49,765 nt of DNA from Desulfobacterales bacterium (GCA_016209225.1 JACQWO010000072.1:1-49765), one strand, 5' to 3'. Positions 16,357 to 24,175 are shown, counted from the stretch's first letter. Made by a program: numbers and translations. The notes: a model not told the origin generated them from the letters alone.

Positions 16357-16384
16357 TTGTATTTTTACATTACTATGCTATAGT
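16357..16384 (+). promoter_or_regulatory. Extended -10 sigma-70 promoter of the first TauE/SafE gene
   Basis: -35 TTGTAT (16357-16362), 16-base spacer, TG (16376-16377) and -10 TATAGT (16379-16384). The block from the -35 box through AGCCAAAGAT is nearly repeated at 18026-18063 ahead of the PAS/sigma-54 activator, pointing to a shared promoter type. A leader of about 105 bases precedes the ATG at 16499. Confidence 0.65.
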
Positions 16385-16498
16385 AGCCAAAGATGACGGC
16401 TTCGTGGTGCTACACAAGGCATAGGGGTTATTTACGACTTTATCAAAGTTAGACCCGAAAGGAAATCGCTGGTTATTACGGATAAAAAGGAGTAAGAG

Positions 16499-17458
16499 AT
16501 GGGGGAGAATGCTAAATGGTGGATAATTGTTATATTGAGCTCTTTGTGGTTTATGGTTTTGACACATCCTGTCTTGGCTGAAGTAACTGCCCAGACCTCC
16601 GGTGCAGAAAGTAATGCCCATGCCTGGTGGTTTTGGCCTGTTGTCCTCTTTCTGGTTACCCTTGTCATGGGAATTTTAGCGGTACTGGGGGGGGTTGGCG
16701 GTGGTGTTCTTTTTGTGCCCATTATCAGTGGTTTTTTTCCTTTTCATCTGGATTTTGTCAGGGGTGCGGGGCTTCTGGTAGCCCTGGCTGGTGCACTGGC
16801 CGCAGGTCCTGGCCTCCTGAGGCTAAACCTTGCCAGCCTGAGACTCGCCATCCCGGTAGCGTTGATTGCTTCGACCTGTGCTATCATAGGGGCTATGATC
16901 GGATTGGCTCTCCCCACCAATATCATCCAAACGGCCCTGGGGGCTACCATCATTGGCATTTGTATCCTTATGTTGACGGCTAAGAAATCGGAATTCCCGG
17001 ATGTGCCTCAATCTGATATGCTCTCCTCTGCCTTGCGGATATATGGGGTCTACCGGGAGGAAAGCACAGGACAGGTCATTAACTGGAAAATACACCGTAC
17101 CCCCCTGGGCCTTACTCTGTTCATTGCCATCGGTATCATGGCCGGTATGTTTGGCCTTGGAGCTGGTTGGGCTAACGTTCCTGCACTCAATCTTGTAATG
17201 GGTGTTCCTTTGAAGATAAGCGTAGCCACAAGTAAGTTCCTTCTCTCGATCACTGATACGTCAGCAGCCTGGATATACTTGAACAAAGGGTGCGTTATAC
17301 CAATGATAGTAGTTCCCTCTCTGGTAGGGATTATGCTTGGTTCCTTTATAGGGGTTCCTCTTCTTAAAGTGGCCAAGCCTTCAGTTGTTCGCTGGATAGT
17401 TATATGTATGCTGGCATTTGCAGGAATCAAGGCACTAGGCAAGGGTTTAGGCTTTTAA
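16499..17458 (+). CDS. TauE/SafE-family anion exporter
   Basis: 319 residues, a polytopic inner-membrane protein. A signal-like first segment (WWIIVILSSLWFMVLTHPVLA) ends near residue 27. The two halves each carry the family's glycine-rich motif: GILAVLGGVGGGVLFVPII (about 60) and GIMAGMFGLGAGWANVPALN (about 220). About eight further hydrophobic segments follow. A cytoplasmic loop of about 45 residues (KKSEFPD...WKIHRTP) separates the halves. The family exports sulfite, sulfoacetate, taurine-derived or other small anions. GGAG precedes the ATG. A small membrane protein follows 71 bases later and is probably its partner. Two more members occur at 34635 and 37359. Confidence 0.88.
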   Translation: MGENAKWWIIVILSSLWFMVLTHPVLAEVTAQTSGAESNAHAWWFWPVVLFLVTLVMGILAVLGGVGGGVLFVPIISGFFPFHLDFVRGAGLLVALAGALAAGPGLLRLNLASLRLAIPVALIASTCAIIGAMIGLALPTNIIQTALGATIIGICILMLTAKKSEFPDVPQSDMLSSALRIYGVYREESTGQVINWKIHRTPLGLTLFIAIGIMAGMFGLGAGWANVPALNLVMGVPLKISVATSKFLLSITDTSAAWIYLNKGCVIPMIVVPSLVGIMLGSFIGVPLLKVAKPSVVRWIVICMLAFAGIKALGKGLGF

Positions 17459-17529
17459 ATAAAAACACTTTCAGGAAAGTAAGAATTTTATAAGATAAGA
17501 ACGTATATAAAGACTCAAGGAGAAAAATA

Positions 17530-17955
17530 ATGACTGACAAATCACAAACCTCATTAGAGGCAGGACCCGAACAGGTTCTTTATGCCAAAGTTTTAAGGAA
17601 AGGGATGTACCTGGGCCTTGTTATTCTCTTCATTACCTTTGCTATCTATGCTTTAGGCATTATAAAGCCCTATATCCCCAAGGACAAGATCTCCATCTAT
17701 TGCGCCATGAACGTCCATGATTATCTTTATTATGCCAAGATCAAAGATGGCTGGAGCTGGCTTGGGATGTTGAGGTATAGTGAGTTTATCAACTTCATAG
17801 GGATTGTTATCCTTGCCGGTGTTACTATCATCTGCTACATTGCGATCATACCTGTTCTCTTGAAAAACAACGACAAGCTATATGCAACCATGGCTCTGCT
17901 GGAAGTGGTTATCCTTGGCTTGGCAGCCAGTGGTATCCTGGCGGTAGGACACTAA
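17530..17955 (+). CDS. Small membrane protein, DUF1634-like partner of TauE/SafE
   Basis: 141 residues with three hydrophobic helices: about 28-48 (LGLVILFITFAIYALGIIKP), about 87-110 (NFIGIVILAGVTIICYIAII) and about 118-138 (MALLEVVILGLAASGILAVG). Length, three-helix layout and position just after a TauE/SafE gene are those of the DUF1634 family, which has no established biochemistry. The region between helices 1 and 2 is polar (about 35 residues) and probably extracytoplasmic. AAGGAG lies 7 bases before the ATG. The family name is from context and recollection rather than a search. Confidence 0.6.
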   Translation: MTDKSQTSLEAGPEQVLYAKVLRKGMYLGLVILFITFAIYALGIIKPYIPKDKISIYCAMNVHDYLYYAKIKDGWSWLGMLRYSEFINFIGIVILAGVTIICYIAIIPVLLKNNDKLYATMALLEVVILGLAASGILAVGH

Positions 17956-18025
17956 TGCCCCTTCCCATCCTTGCTTGTCTGAATCTTATTAACCCTCTGA
18001 ACCATATCTACGCTTTGGTTTTTCC

Positions 18026-18053
18026 TTGTCTTTTCCCATTACTCTGCTATAGT
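18026..18053 (+). promoter_or_regulatory. Extended -10 promoter of the PAS/sigma-54 activator gene
   Basis: -35 TTGTCT (18026-18031), 16 bases, TG and -10 TATAGT (18048-18053). It matches the promoter at 16357 in both boxes, spacer length, spacer words (ATTACT-TGC) and the following CCAAAGAT. Confidence 0.65.
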
Positions 18054-18124
18054 AACCAAAGATAATATCTATTGAATCCCGAAGGAAAAGGCAGTCTTCC
18101 CTGTTGATTTTAGGGGTATCATTG

Positions 18125-19549
18125 ATGGAAATTGAGGAAAATAAAACCTACTGGCCAATCGACCATCTCAGGATGGATATTAGAGAGCTTATTGATGGAA
18201 TTCCAGTAGGAGTAGCCCTTATCTCTCCAGATTTACGCATTCATGCCATTAACAGAGCCATGGAAAGCCTTACTGGTTTCGACAGGAAGGAAGCTTATGG
18301 TGTCCCCTGCCGTTATATTATGAGAAACAACCTCTGTACTGGAGAGTGTCCTGCCAGAAAAATTCTGGAGAAAGAAGATCAGATCAGCGCTGAAGGGGAT
18401 ATTATTAATCTCGCTCGACAGAAGGTGCCAGTCATAATCAATCTTTCGCCATTGAAGGACCATGATGGCAAACCTATCGGCGTTATTGAAACAGTCGAAG
18501 ATATCTCTCTGGTCAGGGAGTTTGATCAAAAGATCCAGGGACCATCCAGCTACCATAACATCATCGGTCACAGCCCTCAGATGGAGGAAATATTCAAAAC
18601 CTTGCAGCTTGTTTCTCAAACCGATTCTTCGGTTTTGATAACAGGCGAAACAGGCACAGGTAAGGATTTACTGGCTGAGGCGATCCATCTCTCCTCAATG
18701 AGGGCCAAGGGACCTTTTATCAAGATAAATTGCGGTGCGCTGCCCGAAAACCTTTTGGAATCTGAATTATTTGGACATAAGCGGGGTGCATTTACCGGAG
18801 CAGTTGAAGATAAACAGGGGCGCTTTCGTATGGCTAACAATGGGACTATCTATCTAACAGAGATAGGAGATCTCCCTTTATCCCTCCAGGTTAAGCTCCT
18901 CACCTTTCTGGATGATAAAGAATTTTACCCTCTTGGGAGCAATAAACCGGTAAAATCGGATGCAAGGGTTATTGCCGCAACGCATAGGGATTTAAATGAG
19001 ATGGTAAGACAGGGGACATTTCGAGAAGACCTTAAGTTTAGGTTGAAGGTTATCCGTATAGAGCTACCCCCTCTGAGGGAAAGGGGGGATGACATCAGGT
19101 TGTTAATGAATCATTTTCTGCAGCATTTTTCTAAAAAATTTAACAAGCGGATAACCGGATTTTCCTTGAATTCCATTCCAATAATGTTAAATTACACATA
19201 CCCTGGTAATGTACGGGAGCTCCGAAACATCGTCGAATTTGCCGTAAATCTATGTCAGGATGAGGTAATTCGCCGTGAACACCTGCCTTCCTATTTACAT
19301 GAACCTATAACCATGGGTGTACCCGTGTCTGATAATCTAGCAAACACCTCTTCCAATACATCAACGCCCCCTATGTATAGAGAATCCCTTTACAAAGCCA
19401 CCAGTCATTTTGATTGGGAGAAGATTGAGCAACAGATGATCGTTGAGGCTCTTACTCAATCCAGGGGCAATCGAACAGGTTCAGCTAAACTTCTGGGATG
19501 GGGGAGGGCAACCTTTTATCGAAAGCTGAAAAAGTACAAACTTGGATAA
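18125..19549 (+). CDS. Sigma-54-dependent transcriptional activator with PAS domain
   Basis: 474 residues counted from the ATG at 18125 (AGGGGT upstream; a TTG 21 bases earlier is less likely). PAS domain about 15-125 with a cysteine cluster C-x8-C-x3-C (PCRYIMRNNLCTGECP), which could sense redox state or a metal. AAA+ domain about 145-370: Walker A GETGTGKD, the sigma-54-contact loop GAFTGA and RERGDDIRLLMNHFL. The Walker B region reads GTIYLTEIGD, where Thr replaces the usual first Asp, so ATP hydrolysis may be altered. The C-terminal Fis-type helix-turn-helix is GNRTGSAKLLGWGRATFYRK. No receiver domain is present, so the PAS domain is the likely input. It is followed by an inverted-repeat element. 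Confidence 0.93.
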   Translation: MEIEENKTYWPIDHLRMDIRELIDGIPVGVALISPDLRIHAINRAMESLTGFDRKEAYGVPCRYIMRNNLCTGECPARKILEKEDQISAEGDIINLARQKVPVIINLSPLKDHDGKPIGVIETVEDISLVREFDQKIQGPSSYHNIIGHSPQMEEIFKTLQLVSQTDSSVLITGETGTGKDLLAEAIHLSSMRAKGPFIKINCGALPENLLESELFGHKRGAFTGAVEDKQGRFRMANNGTIYLTEIGDLPLSLQVKLLTFLDDKEFYPLGSNKPVKSDARVIAATHRDLNEMVRQGTFREDLKFRLKVIRIELPPLRERGDDIRLLMNHFLQHFSKKFNKRITGFSLNSIPIMLNYTYPGNVRELRNIVEFAVNLCQDEVIRREHLPSYLHEPITMGVPVSDNLANTSSNTSTPPMYRESLYKATSHFDWEKIEQQMIVEALTQSRGNRTGSAKLLGWGRATFYRKLKKYKLG

Positions 19550-19559
19550 AGATTTGTAA

Positions 19560-19648
19560 TAACTACTCAGGTTCAAAGTTGCAAGGTTCACGGTTCAAGG
19601 TTAGAGCAACCAACCGTGAACTGTGAACCTGACAACCTGAGTAGTTAC
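19560..19648. repeat. Inverted-repeat element, copy 2
   Basis: Starts TAACTACTCAGGTTCAAAGT and ends AACCTGAGTAGTTAC. Inner stem words are GCAAGGTTCACGGTTCAAGG and CCAACCGTGAACTGTGAACC. It lies between the sigma-54 activator and the NifX-like gene and could form a long hairpin that terminates transcription, though no T-run follows. Confidence 0.85.
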
Positions 19649-19701
19649 CATTTGTAGTAGTTAAGCATGTGTTCCATGGCAATCTTGGGAAACAGATAAC
19701 A

Positions 19702-20052
19702 ATGATGGAAAAAATCCTCATAACCATCTATGAAGAAGATGTTGCACCTCGTTTTGATCTTTCCTCTGTTGTATTTATAGCCTCCTTAAATGATAAAAGA
19801 GAGACCATTGAAAGAAAAACTATAGTCCTAACCTCTGCCTCTCCGGAAGAGTTATGTCATATGATTCTCTCACAGGGTATAACCCATCTTATATGTGGTG
19901 GGATTGAAGATGAATTCTATCAATACCTCAACTGGAAGAAGGTGGAGGTTATAGATTCAGTGGTCGGCCCTTATGAAGAGGTTTTAGATCTATTTTTAAA
20001 GGGCAGTCTGGAGCAGGGAACCAATCTCATGTTTCAAAAAACTCAGGGGTAA
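19702..20052 (+). CDS. NifX/NifB-C-terminal-like (dinitrogenase cofactor family) protein
   Basis: 116 residues from the ATG-ATG at 19702; the GTG at 19669 lies too near the repeat. The fold pattern of the NifX/NifY/NifB-C family can be followed: IYEEDVAPRFDLSSVVFIAS at the N-terminus, SPEELCHMILSQGITHLICG in the middle and a final VEVIDSVVGPYEEVLDLFLK. Such stand-alone members are common in anaerobes outside nitrogen fixation and may bind an Fe-S or Mo-type cofactor. No other nif gene is present. It ends 7 bases before a histidine kinase gene, so it may feed a signal to it; that is inference. Confidence 0.75.
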   Translation: MMEKILITIYEEDVAPRFDLSSVVFIASLNDKRETIERKTIVLTSASPEELCHMILSQGITHLICGGIEDEFYQYLNWKKVEVIDSVVGPYEEVLDLFLKGSLEQGTNLMFQKTQG

Positions 20053-20059
20053 ATGGTTT

Positions 20060-21814
20060 ATGCCCGGGATTAAAGAAAGGTTTAGCAAGTGGACAAGAAT
20101 AGGGACATCTGATTCTCTTTATAACGATGACCCCCCCCAAAAGCACTATGACAGGTTGCGCAGAAACCTGATGATAATTATTATCTCTATGGCAATAATC
20201 CCCATGATATTAATGGCTATCATAAATTATCATCAATATCGGAATGCCATAAGGGATGAAACGATTAAACCCATCCAGAGTCAGTTAACCAACCTTAAAC
20301 ATGTTCTTGACATATTCCTTGCAGAAAGAAAGTCTTCTCTTAATCTAATAACCAACTCTTACGATTTTGAAGAAATCAATGATCAGGCAAAGTTAATCAA
20401 GATATTTATGGTTCTACGAGAAGAGTTCAAGGAATTTGTCGATATAGGTGTCATTGATTCTTCCGGTCTGCAAAAAACATACGTTGGGCCTTATAACCTG
20501 AGGGGTAAAGATTACAAAGATCAGGGCTGGTTCAAAGAGGTAATGGTTCGTAATGAATACATAAGCGATGTTTTTATGGGTTACAGGAGGTTCCCTCACT
20601 TTGTTATAGCAGTGAAAAGAGACCTTCACAATGGAAAATTTTGGGTTATTCGGGCCACAATTGATACAGCAAAATTTAATCGTATTATCACCTCCATGGA
20701 GTTAGAACCTGGGAGTGATCTCTTTTTAATCAACCAGGATGGAATTCTACAAACACCGTCCAGGTACCATGGAAAGGTGCTGGATAAGTACCCTCTGTCT
20801 ATGCCGGTTCTAACTCAGATTTCCAGCGCTGTTGTTCAGGAAAGATACGTTTCTAAAGGATATCGGACATTAATAGGGTACGCCTGTCTGGATATAAAGC
20901 CTTTTATCCTGATCTTCATTAAGAAACCAGGGGAGATTATGAAGACATGGTTTGCCTTAAAGAGCGAGTTGTTCTGGGTGCTTTTTTTTAGTTGTATCTT
21001 AATCATTGGGGCCACTTACGGAATAGTAAAAACCCTTGTAAGACACATCCAGGAATCCGATGAACGTAGGGGAACCGCCCTTCGTGAGGCGCAATACGCC
21101 AATAAGCTGGCGTCTGTTGGAAGATTGGCTGCAGGCGTTTCTCACGAGATCAATAATCCCCTGGCTATAATTAATGAAAAGGCTGGTTTAATGATGGACA
21201 TTATAGAACGTAATGAGAATTTCTCTGAAAGAGAGAAGTTCATCGGATTAATAAGCTCTATTCACAGATCTGTGGATCGGTCCCGTGTGATTACTCATCG
21301 ACTACTCAGCTTTGCCAAAAGGATGGATGTCAATCTGGAAGACGTCGACCTCGCAGATCTCCTCAAAGAGGTTATTGGATTCCTTGAAAGAGAAGCCTTC
21401 CACAGAAATATAGACTTGAGATTAAATTTCGATCCAGAACTTCCTGGAATAATAAGCGATAAGGGACAGCTTCAACAGGTATTTCTCAATATTATTACTA
21501 ACGCGTTTGAGGCTGTGGAAAATGGTGGAATGGTTCATATCACAACCTCTATTAAGGATGAGAGCAACGTGCAGGTTATTGTTCAAGATAACGGTCAAGG
21601 TATTCCCGAGCAATACCTTCCCCATATCTTTGAGCCCTTTTTTACCACAAAGAAGAAATACGGAACAGGTCTGGGGTTGTCTATAACATATGGAATTGTA
21701 CAGAAGCTTAGGGGGGACCTTACCGTGCAAAGTAAGGAGGGAGATGGTACTACCTTTACTGTAATTATCCCGATAAAGAGTAAACCAGATTTGGAAGGGG
21801 GTGACCATGTCTAA
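20060..21814 (+). CDS. Membrane-bound sensor histidine kinase (Cache sensor)
   Basis: 584 residues. Transmembrane helices at about 37-57 and 303-323 flank a periplasmic Cache-type sensor with the motif GWFKEVMVRNEYISDVFMGY and PHFVIAVKR. The cytoplasmic half has no clear HAMP. HisKA carries His362 (GVSHEINNPLAIINE); the ATPase domain has an N-box NAFEAVENGG, DNGQGIPE and GTGLGLSITYGI. All catalytic motifs are present. The receiver gene overlaps its end by 8 bases, which makes that protein the likely partner. It is a paralogue of the kinases at 28122 and 31368; all share the sensor motif, suggesting related ligands. Confidence 0.93.
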   Translation: MPGIKERFSKWTRIGTSDSLYNDDPPQKHYDRLRRNLMIIIISMAIIPMILMAIINYHQYRNAIRDETIKPIQSQLTNLKHVLDIFLAERKSSLNLITNSYDFEEINDQAKLIKIFMVLREEFKEFVDIGVIDSSGLQKTYVGPYNLRGKDYKDQGWFKEVMVRNEYISDVFMGYRRFPHFVIAVKRDLHNGKFWVIRATIDTAKFNRIITSMELEPGSDLFLINQDGILQTPSRYHGKVLDKYPLSMPVLTQISSAVVQERYVSKGYRTLIGYACLDIKPFILIFIKKPGEIMKTWFALKSELFWVLFFSCILIIGATYGIVKTLVRHIQESDERRGTALREAQYANKLASVGRLAAGVSHEINNPLAIINEKAGLMMDIIERNENFSEREKFIGLISSIHRSVDRSRVITHRLLSFAKRMDVNLEDVDLADLLKEVIGFLEREAFHRNIDLRLNFDPELPGIISDKGQLQQVFLNIITNAFEAVENGGMVHITTSIKDESNVQVIVQDNGQGIPEQYLPHIFEPFFTTKKKYGTGLGLSITYGIVQKLRGDLTVQSKEGDGTTFTVIIPIKSKPDLEGGDHV

Positions 21815-22175
21815 TCTAAGGGTCCTACTTGTTGACGACGAAGAGGAGTTTGTAACTACACTGTCGGAGAGACTGAGTTTAAGAGGCATTGAAACGGAAG
21901 TAGCTTACAACGGTGAAAATGCCCTGGCTAAAATGAATCAAATAACTCCGGATATTGTTATTTTAGATGTCATGATGCCGGGGTTAAGTGGCCTCGATGT
22001 TCTCAAACAGATTAAGGAGATATTACCTGATATTCCAGTTATTCTGCTTACAGGGCGTGGCTCCACCAGAGACGGAATCGATGGTATGAAACAAGGTGCT
22101 TTTGATTACTTAATGAAGCCGGTTGATATCGAAGACTTAATAAAGAAGATGAATGAAGCTATGAAAAGCAGGTAA
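21807..22175 (+). CDS. Single-domain response regulator
   Basis: 122 residues, receiver only. VLLVDDEEEF holds the acidic pair, DIVILDVMMPGLSG the phosphoacceptor Asp, LLTGRGS the Thr and FDYLMKPVD the Lys. The ATG at 21807 follows AGGGGGTG and sits inside the end of the kinase gene, so translation is coupled. With no output domain it probably passes phosphate or acts through protein contact, for example on one of the sigma-54 activators. Confidence 0.92.
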   Translation: MSNLRVLLVDDEEEFVTTLSERLSLRGIETEVAYNGENALAKMNQITPDIVILDVMMPGLSGLDVLKQIKEILPDIPVILLTGRGSTRDGIDGMKQGAFDYLMKPVDIEDLIKKMNEAMKSR

Positions 22176-22202
22176 TATTAAGTAGGACGAATAGTCTCTA
22201 TT

Positions 22203-22901
22203 ATGAAAAGAGCAGATGATCAACTTCTTAAAATCAAAGAAATTGCTTTTATTGGTAAGGTAACTGCCAGCCTTTCTCATGACATTAAAAATATATTGGC
22301 TATTATCAATGAGTCATCAGGGCTAGCCGGTGATCTTTTAACTAAAGGGGATCAGAAGGAAAACCCTCATTTAAGCAGACTGACTCAGATCAATATAAGT
22401 ATGCAGGAACAGGTCAAAAGGGGGGTAGAGATAGTTAAACGCTTAAATCGATTTGCCCATAGCATGGATGAGGAGGCTTCTGATTCTGACCTCAATGATA
22501 TTATCCTTCTGACAGCAGATATTGCAAAAAGATTGGCCAGGTTGAAAGGGGTAGGTTTGGAAACTATACCTACAGATAACCCAATAATAGATATACGCAA
22601 TGACCCATTCAAAATAGAACAGATACTCTTTGGTTGCATAGAATACTTGCTGGATTTGCCGGCAAAGAAAAGTCTGATTACAATAACAGTTAAACAGAAC
22701 AAGGATGATACCTCTATAATCATCTCAGATGATTCCTCAAAAGTAAGCCCCTCTTGTGGGGATAATGGAATAGAGAAGACGAGCGATTTACAGATGACAT
22801 TCCTAAATATATTGATGGACGAAATAGGAGGTTCTGTAAATTTTATTAAATCACAATCCGGCAACACAATCACATTGTCCCTCCCCCTTAAACCACCTTG
22901 A
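22203..22901 (+). CDS. Soluble histidine-kinase-like protein with degenerate ATPase domain
   Basis: 232 residues and no membrane segment. The HisKA part is intact: IGKVTASLSHDIKNILAIIN with His about 25. The C-terminal half keeps the overall length of an ATPase domain, but the N-box lacks its Asn (LFGCIEYLLDLPA), the G1 box is broken (ISDDSSKVSPSC) and the G2 glycine loop is absent. It therefore probably does not bind ATP and may serve as a phosphotransfer or phosphatase helix, or as a receiver-docking scaffold. It begins 27 bases after the receiver gene, so kinase, receiver and this protein form one set. The stop codon lies in a strong hairpin. Confidence 0.75.
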   Translation: MKRADDQLLKIKEIAFIGKVTASLSHDIKNILAIINESSGLAGDLLTKGDQKENPHLSRLTQINISMQEQVKRGVEIVKRLNRFAHSMDEEASDSDLNDIILLTADIAKRLARLKGVGLETIPTDNPIIDIRNDPFKIEQILFGCIEYLLDLPAKKSLITITVKQNKDDTSIIISDDSSKVSPSCGDNGIEKTSDLQMTFLNILMDEIGGSVNFIKSQSGNTITLSLPLKPP

Positions 22902-22922
22902 AAGGACCACCTGTCCTTTCAA
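22898..22922. terminator. Strong hairpin at the end of the kinase/receiver unit
   Basis: TTGAAAGGAC, loop CACCT, GTCCTTTCAA: a perfect 10-base stem beginning at the stop codon of the preceding gene. No long T-run follows (CCTGCCTTTG), so it is a weak intrinsic terminator or an RNA-stabilising end. Confidence 0.55.
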
Positions 22923-22930
22923 CCTGCCTT

Positions 22931-22957
22931 TGTCTCATATAGTACCAAATTGATACA
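22931..22957. promoter_or_regulatory. Upstream activator site 1 for the sigma-54 promoter
   Basis: A 27-base imperfect palindrome with arms TGTCTCA and TGATACA. It shares its arms and length with site 2, whose start lies 45 bases downstream. This is about 135 bases before the predicted transcript start, in the normal range for an enhancer-binding protein. Confidence 0.65.
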
Positions 22958-22975
22958 TCAGTATGCTGCCATAAG

Positions 22976-23002
22976 TGTCTCATATTGTATTATAATGATA
23001 CA
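22976..23002. promoter_or_regulatory. Upstream activator site 2 for the sigma-54 promoter
   Basis: A 27-base palindrome, TGTCTCAT-N11-ATGATACA, one mismatch between the 8-base arms. Its first ten bases (TGTCTCATAT) are identical to those of site 1. Tandem dyads are typical of NtrC-type activator binding. Confidence 0.7.
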
Positions 23003-23053
23003 CTACCTGCCTATAATTTCCCTAACTCTTTGATTGTTGGTATTTTTTTGTTA

Positions 23054-23069
23054 TGGCATGCATTTTGCT
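23054..23069 (+). promoter_or_regulatory. Sigma-54 (-24/-12) promoter
   Basis: TGGCATG-CATT-TTGCT: the invariant GG and GC are exactly 10 bases apart, an excellent match to TGGCAYR-N4-TTGCW. It lies about 50 bases after the second activator site and 230 bases before the ATG at 23302. Two sigma-54 activators are encoded in the window (18125 and 47581). Confidence 0.8.
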
Positions 23070-23119
23070 GTTTATAAAGACAAACGGTAGCAACGCAAAC
23101 CAAAACAGATGGACACGCA

Positions 23120-23280
23120 AAAAGTCAAAATTGGGATGGCAAAGTAAAAAGCTCCAGATACAAGGCGCTCAAATCCTGAGGAGTGAGGCGTACTTAGAGG
23201 TACGCCTCAACAAGCCTGCCCCTGCAAAACCAGGGGAAGGATACAGCGTAACACCGCAGATGGACTTTTTAAGAAGCCAT
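23120..23280. repeat. Dispersed 150-base repeat, copy 1
   Basis: Contains GTAAAAAGCTCCAGATACAA, CAAATCC, GAGTGAGGCGTACTTA and CCGCAGATGGACTTTTTA. The outer parts AAAAAGCTCCAGAT / ATGGACTTTTT are imperfect inverted copies. The second copy is at 29881-30029. This one has an extra block with CAACAAGCCTGCCCCTGCAA and forms the untranslated leader of the next gene. The repeat type is familiar from many Desulfobacterota genomes. Confidence 0.75.
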
Positions 23281-23301
23281 CAAAACAAAAGGAGGTCAAT
23301 C

Positions 23302-23586
23302 ATGAGAAACATTAAGGAAAGAATTGAAGATTGGTTTGCCGCAGTGGCCTTTGCAGAAGCCGGTGAAGGAAAAACAGCAATGGAGATTGCAGGCATACAA
23401 AGGAGACCTCAAAAAAGACTGTCATTTGACAATTTGATGGCGGCTGTTACCTTTGCTGAGGCTGGGGCACATGAGTATGCATTAGAGTTTGCAGGAAAAA
23501 CCGCGCACAAAAAGAGTAGCAAACCCCTATCCATCGTCCTTCCTGGAGTGAAGATATGGTATGGCACTGCTACTGTGACCTGCTAA
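23302..23586 (+). CDS. Small protein with two FAEAGE motifs
   Basis: 94 residues from the ATG at 23302, which has AAAGGAGG 5 bases upstream. An open frame extends further up but only through the repeat. Two copies of a helical unit are visible: WFAAVAFAEAGEGKTAMEIA (about 12-31) and LMAAVTFAEAGAHEYALEFA (about 46-65), each 'AAV.FAEAG....A.E.A', each predicted to be a helix pair. The same unit ends the two receiver proteins encoded next. The C-terminus (SIVLPGVKIWYGTATVTC) is hydrophobic. It is the first gene behind the sigma-54 promoter. No known domain is recognised; it may be a small docking protein for the receivers. Confidence 0.85.
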   Translation: MRNIKERIEDWFAAVAFAEAGEGKTAMEIAGIQRRPQKRLSFDNLMAAVTFAEAGAHEYALEFAGKTAHKKSSKPLSIVLPGVKIWYGTATVTC

Positions 23587-23670
23587 TCTGTCAAGGGTAG
23601 GTCCAAAGTCGCACGCATACCTAATTGTTATCAGTAATGCCTATTTTGCCCCTATGGGAGAAGTGGTGAA

Positions 23671-24174
23671 TTGAAGATTATGCTGGTAGGCAACAACACC
23701 ACGTTTATGGAGAACCTCTCTGAAAAGATCAAAGGGAGCGGCTTAAAGGTGTTTACCTCAAGCAGTGCAAACGAAGCCGTTAACACATTAATAAAGAAGA
23801 AGATTGATGTTGTTGTACTCAATATGAAAGAACTTCAAATGAGTGGGATTGATATACTGTCTCGCATCAAGAAGGTACGTCCCTTAACAGAGGTGGTTAT
23901 GCTCACAACCCCCTCCATTATTCATTTGTCTATAGATGGTATGAAACTCGGTGCGTTCGACGACCTCCTTTTACCTCCAGATATAGGTGACCTTCAAAGG
24001 ATGATAATAGAGGCAGGCATAAGGAAGAAAGAGAAAGAAGCTGAGGAGGGGAAGAAGAAAAGAAAATCTATCATTGATGCCCTCGATGATATCGCGGTAT
24101 CGGCCACTTATGCCGAGGCAGGACAATTTGAAACTGCCATGGAAATATTAAAAAAAGAGAAAAGGAGAAAATAA
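23671..24174 (+). CDS. Pseudo-receiver with C-terminal FAEAGE-like unit
   Basis: 167 residues. The receiver fold is clear, but the acidic pair is lost (IMLVGNNTTF), the phosphoacceptor Asp is Asn (VVVLNMKELQMSG) and the switch Lys is Pro (FDDLLLPPDIGDL); the Thr is kept (VVMLTTPS). It therefore should not be phosphorylated and probably works by protein contact. A basic linker (KKEKEAEEGKKKRKS) leads to DIAVSATYAEAGQFETAMEI, the same unit as in the preceding small protein. The TTG start at 23671 has GGGAG upstream; the ATG at 23680 is an alternative. Its stop is one base from the next start. Confidence 0.82.
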   Translation: MKIMLVGNNTTFMENLSEKIKGSGLKVFTSSSANEAVNTLIKKKIDVVVLNMKELQMSGIDILSRIKKVRPLTEVVMLTTPSIIHLSIDGMKLGAFDDLLLPPDIGDLQRMIIEAGIRKKEKEAEEGKKKRKSIIDALDDIAVSATYAEAGQFETAMEILKKEKRRK

Positions 24175-24175
24175 A

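Noticed and set aside
23053-23301. Upstream extension of the FAEAGE protein to a start at 23053
   Set aside because: The extension would begin inside the sigma-54 promoter and run through the dispersed repeat; AAAGGAGG precedes the ATG at 23302.
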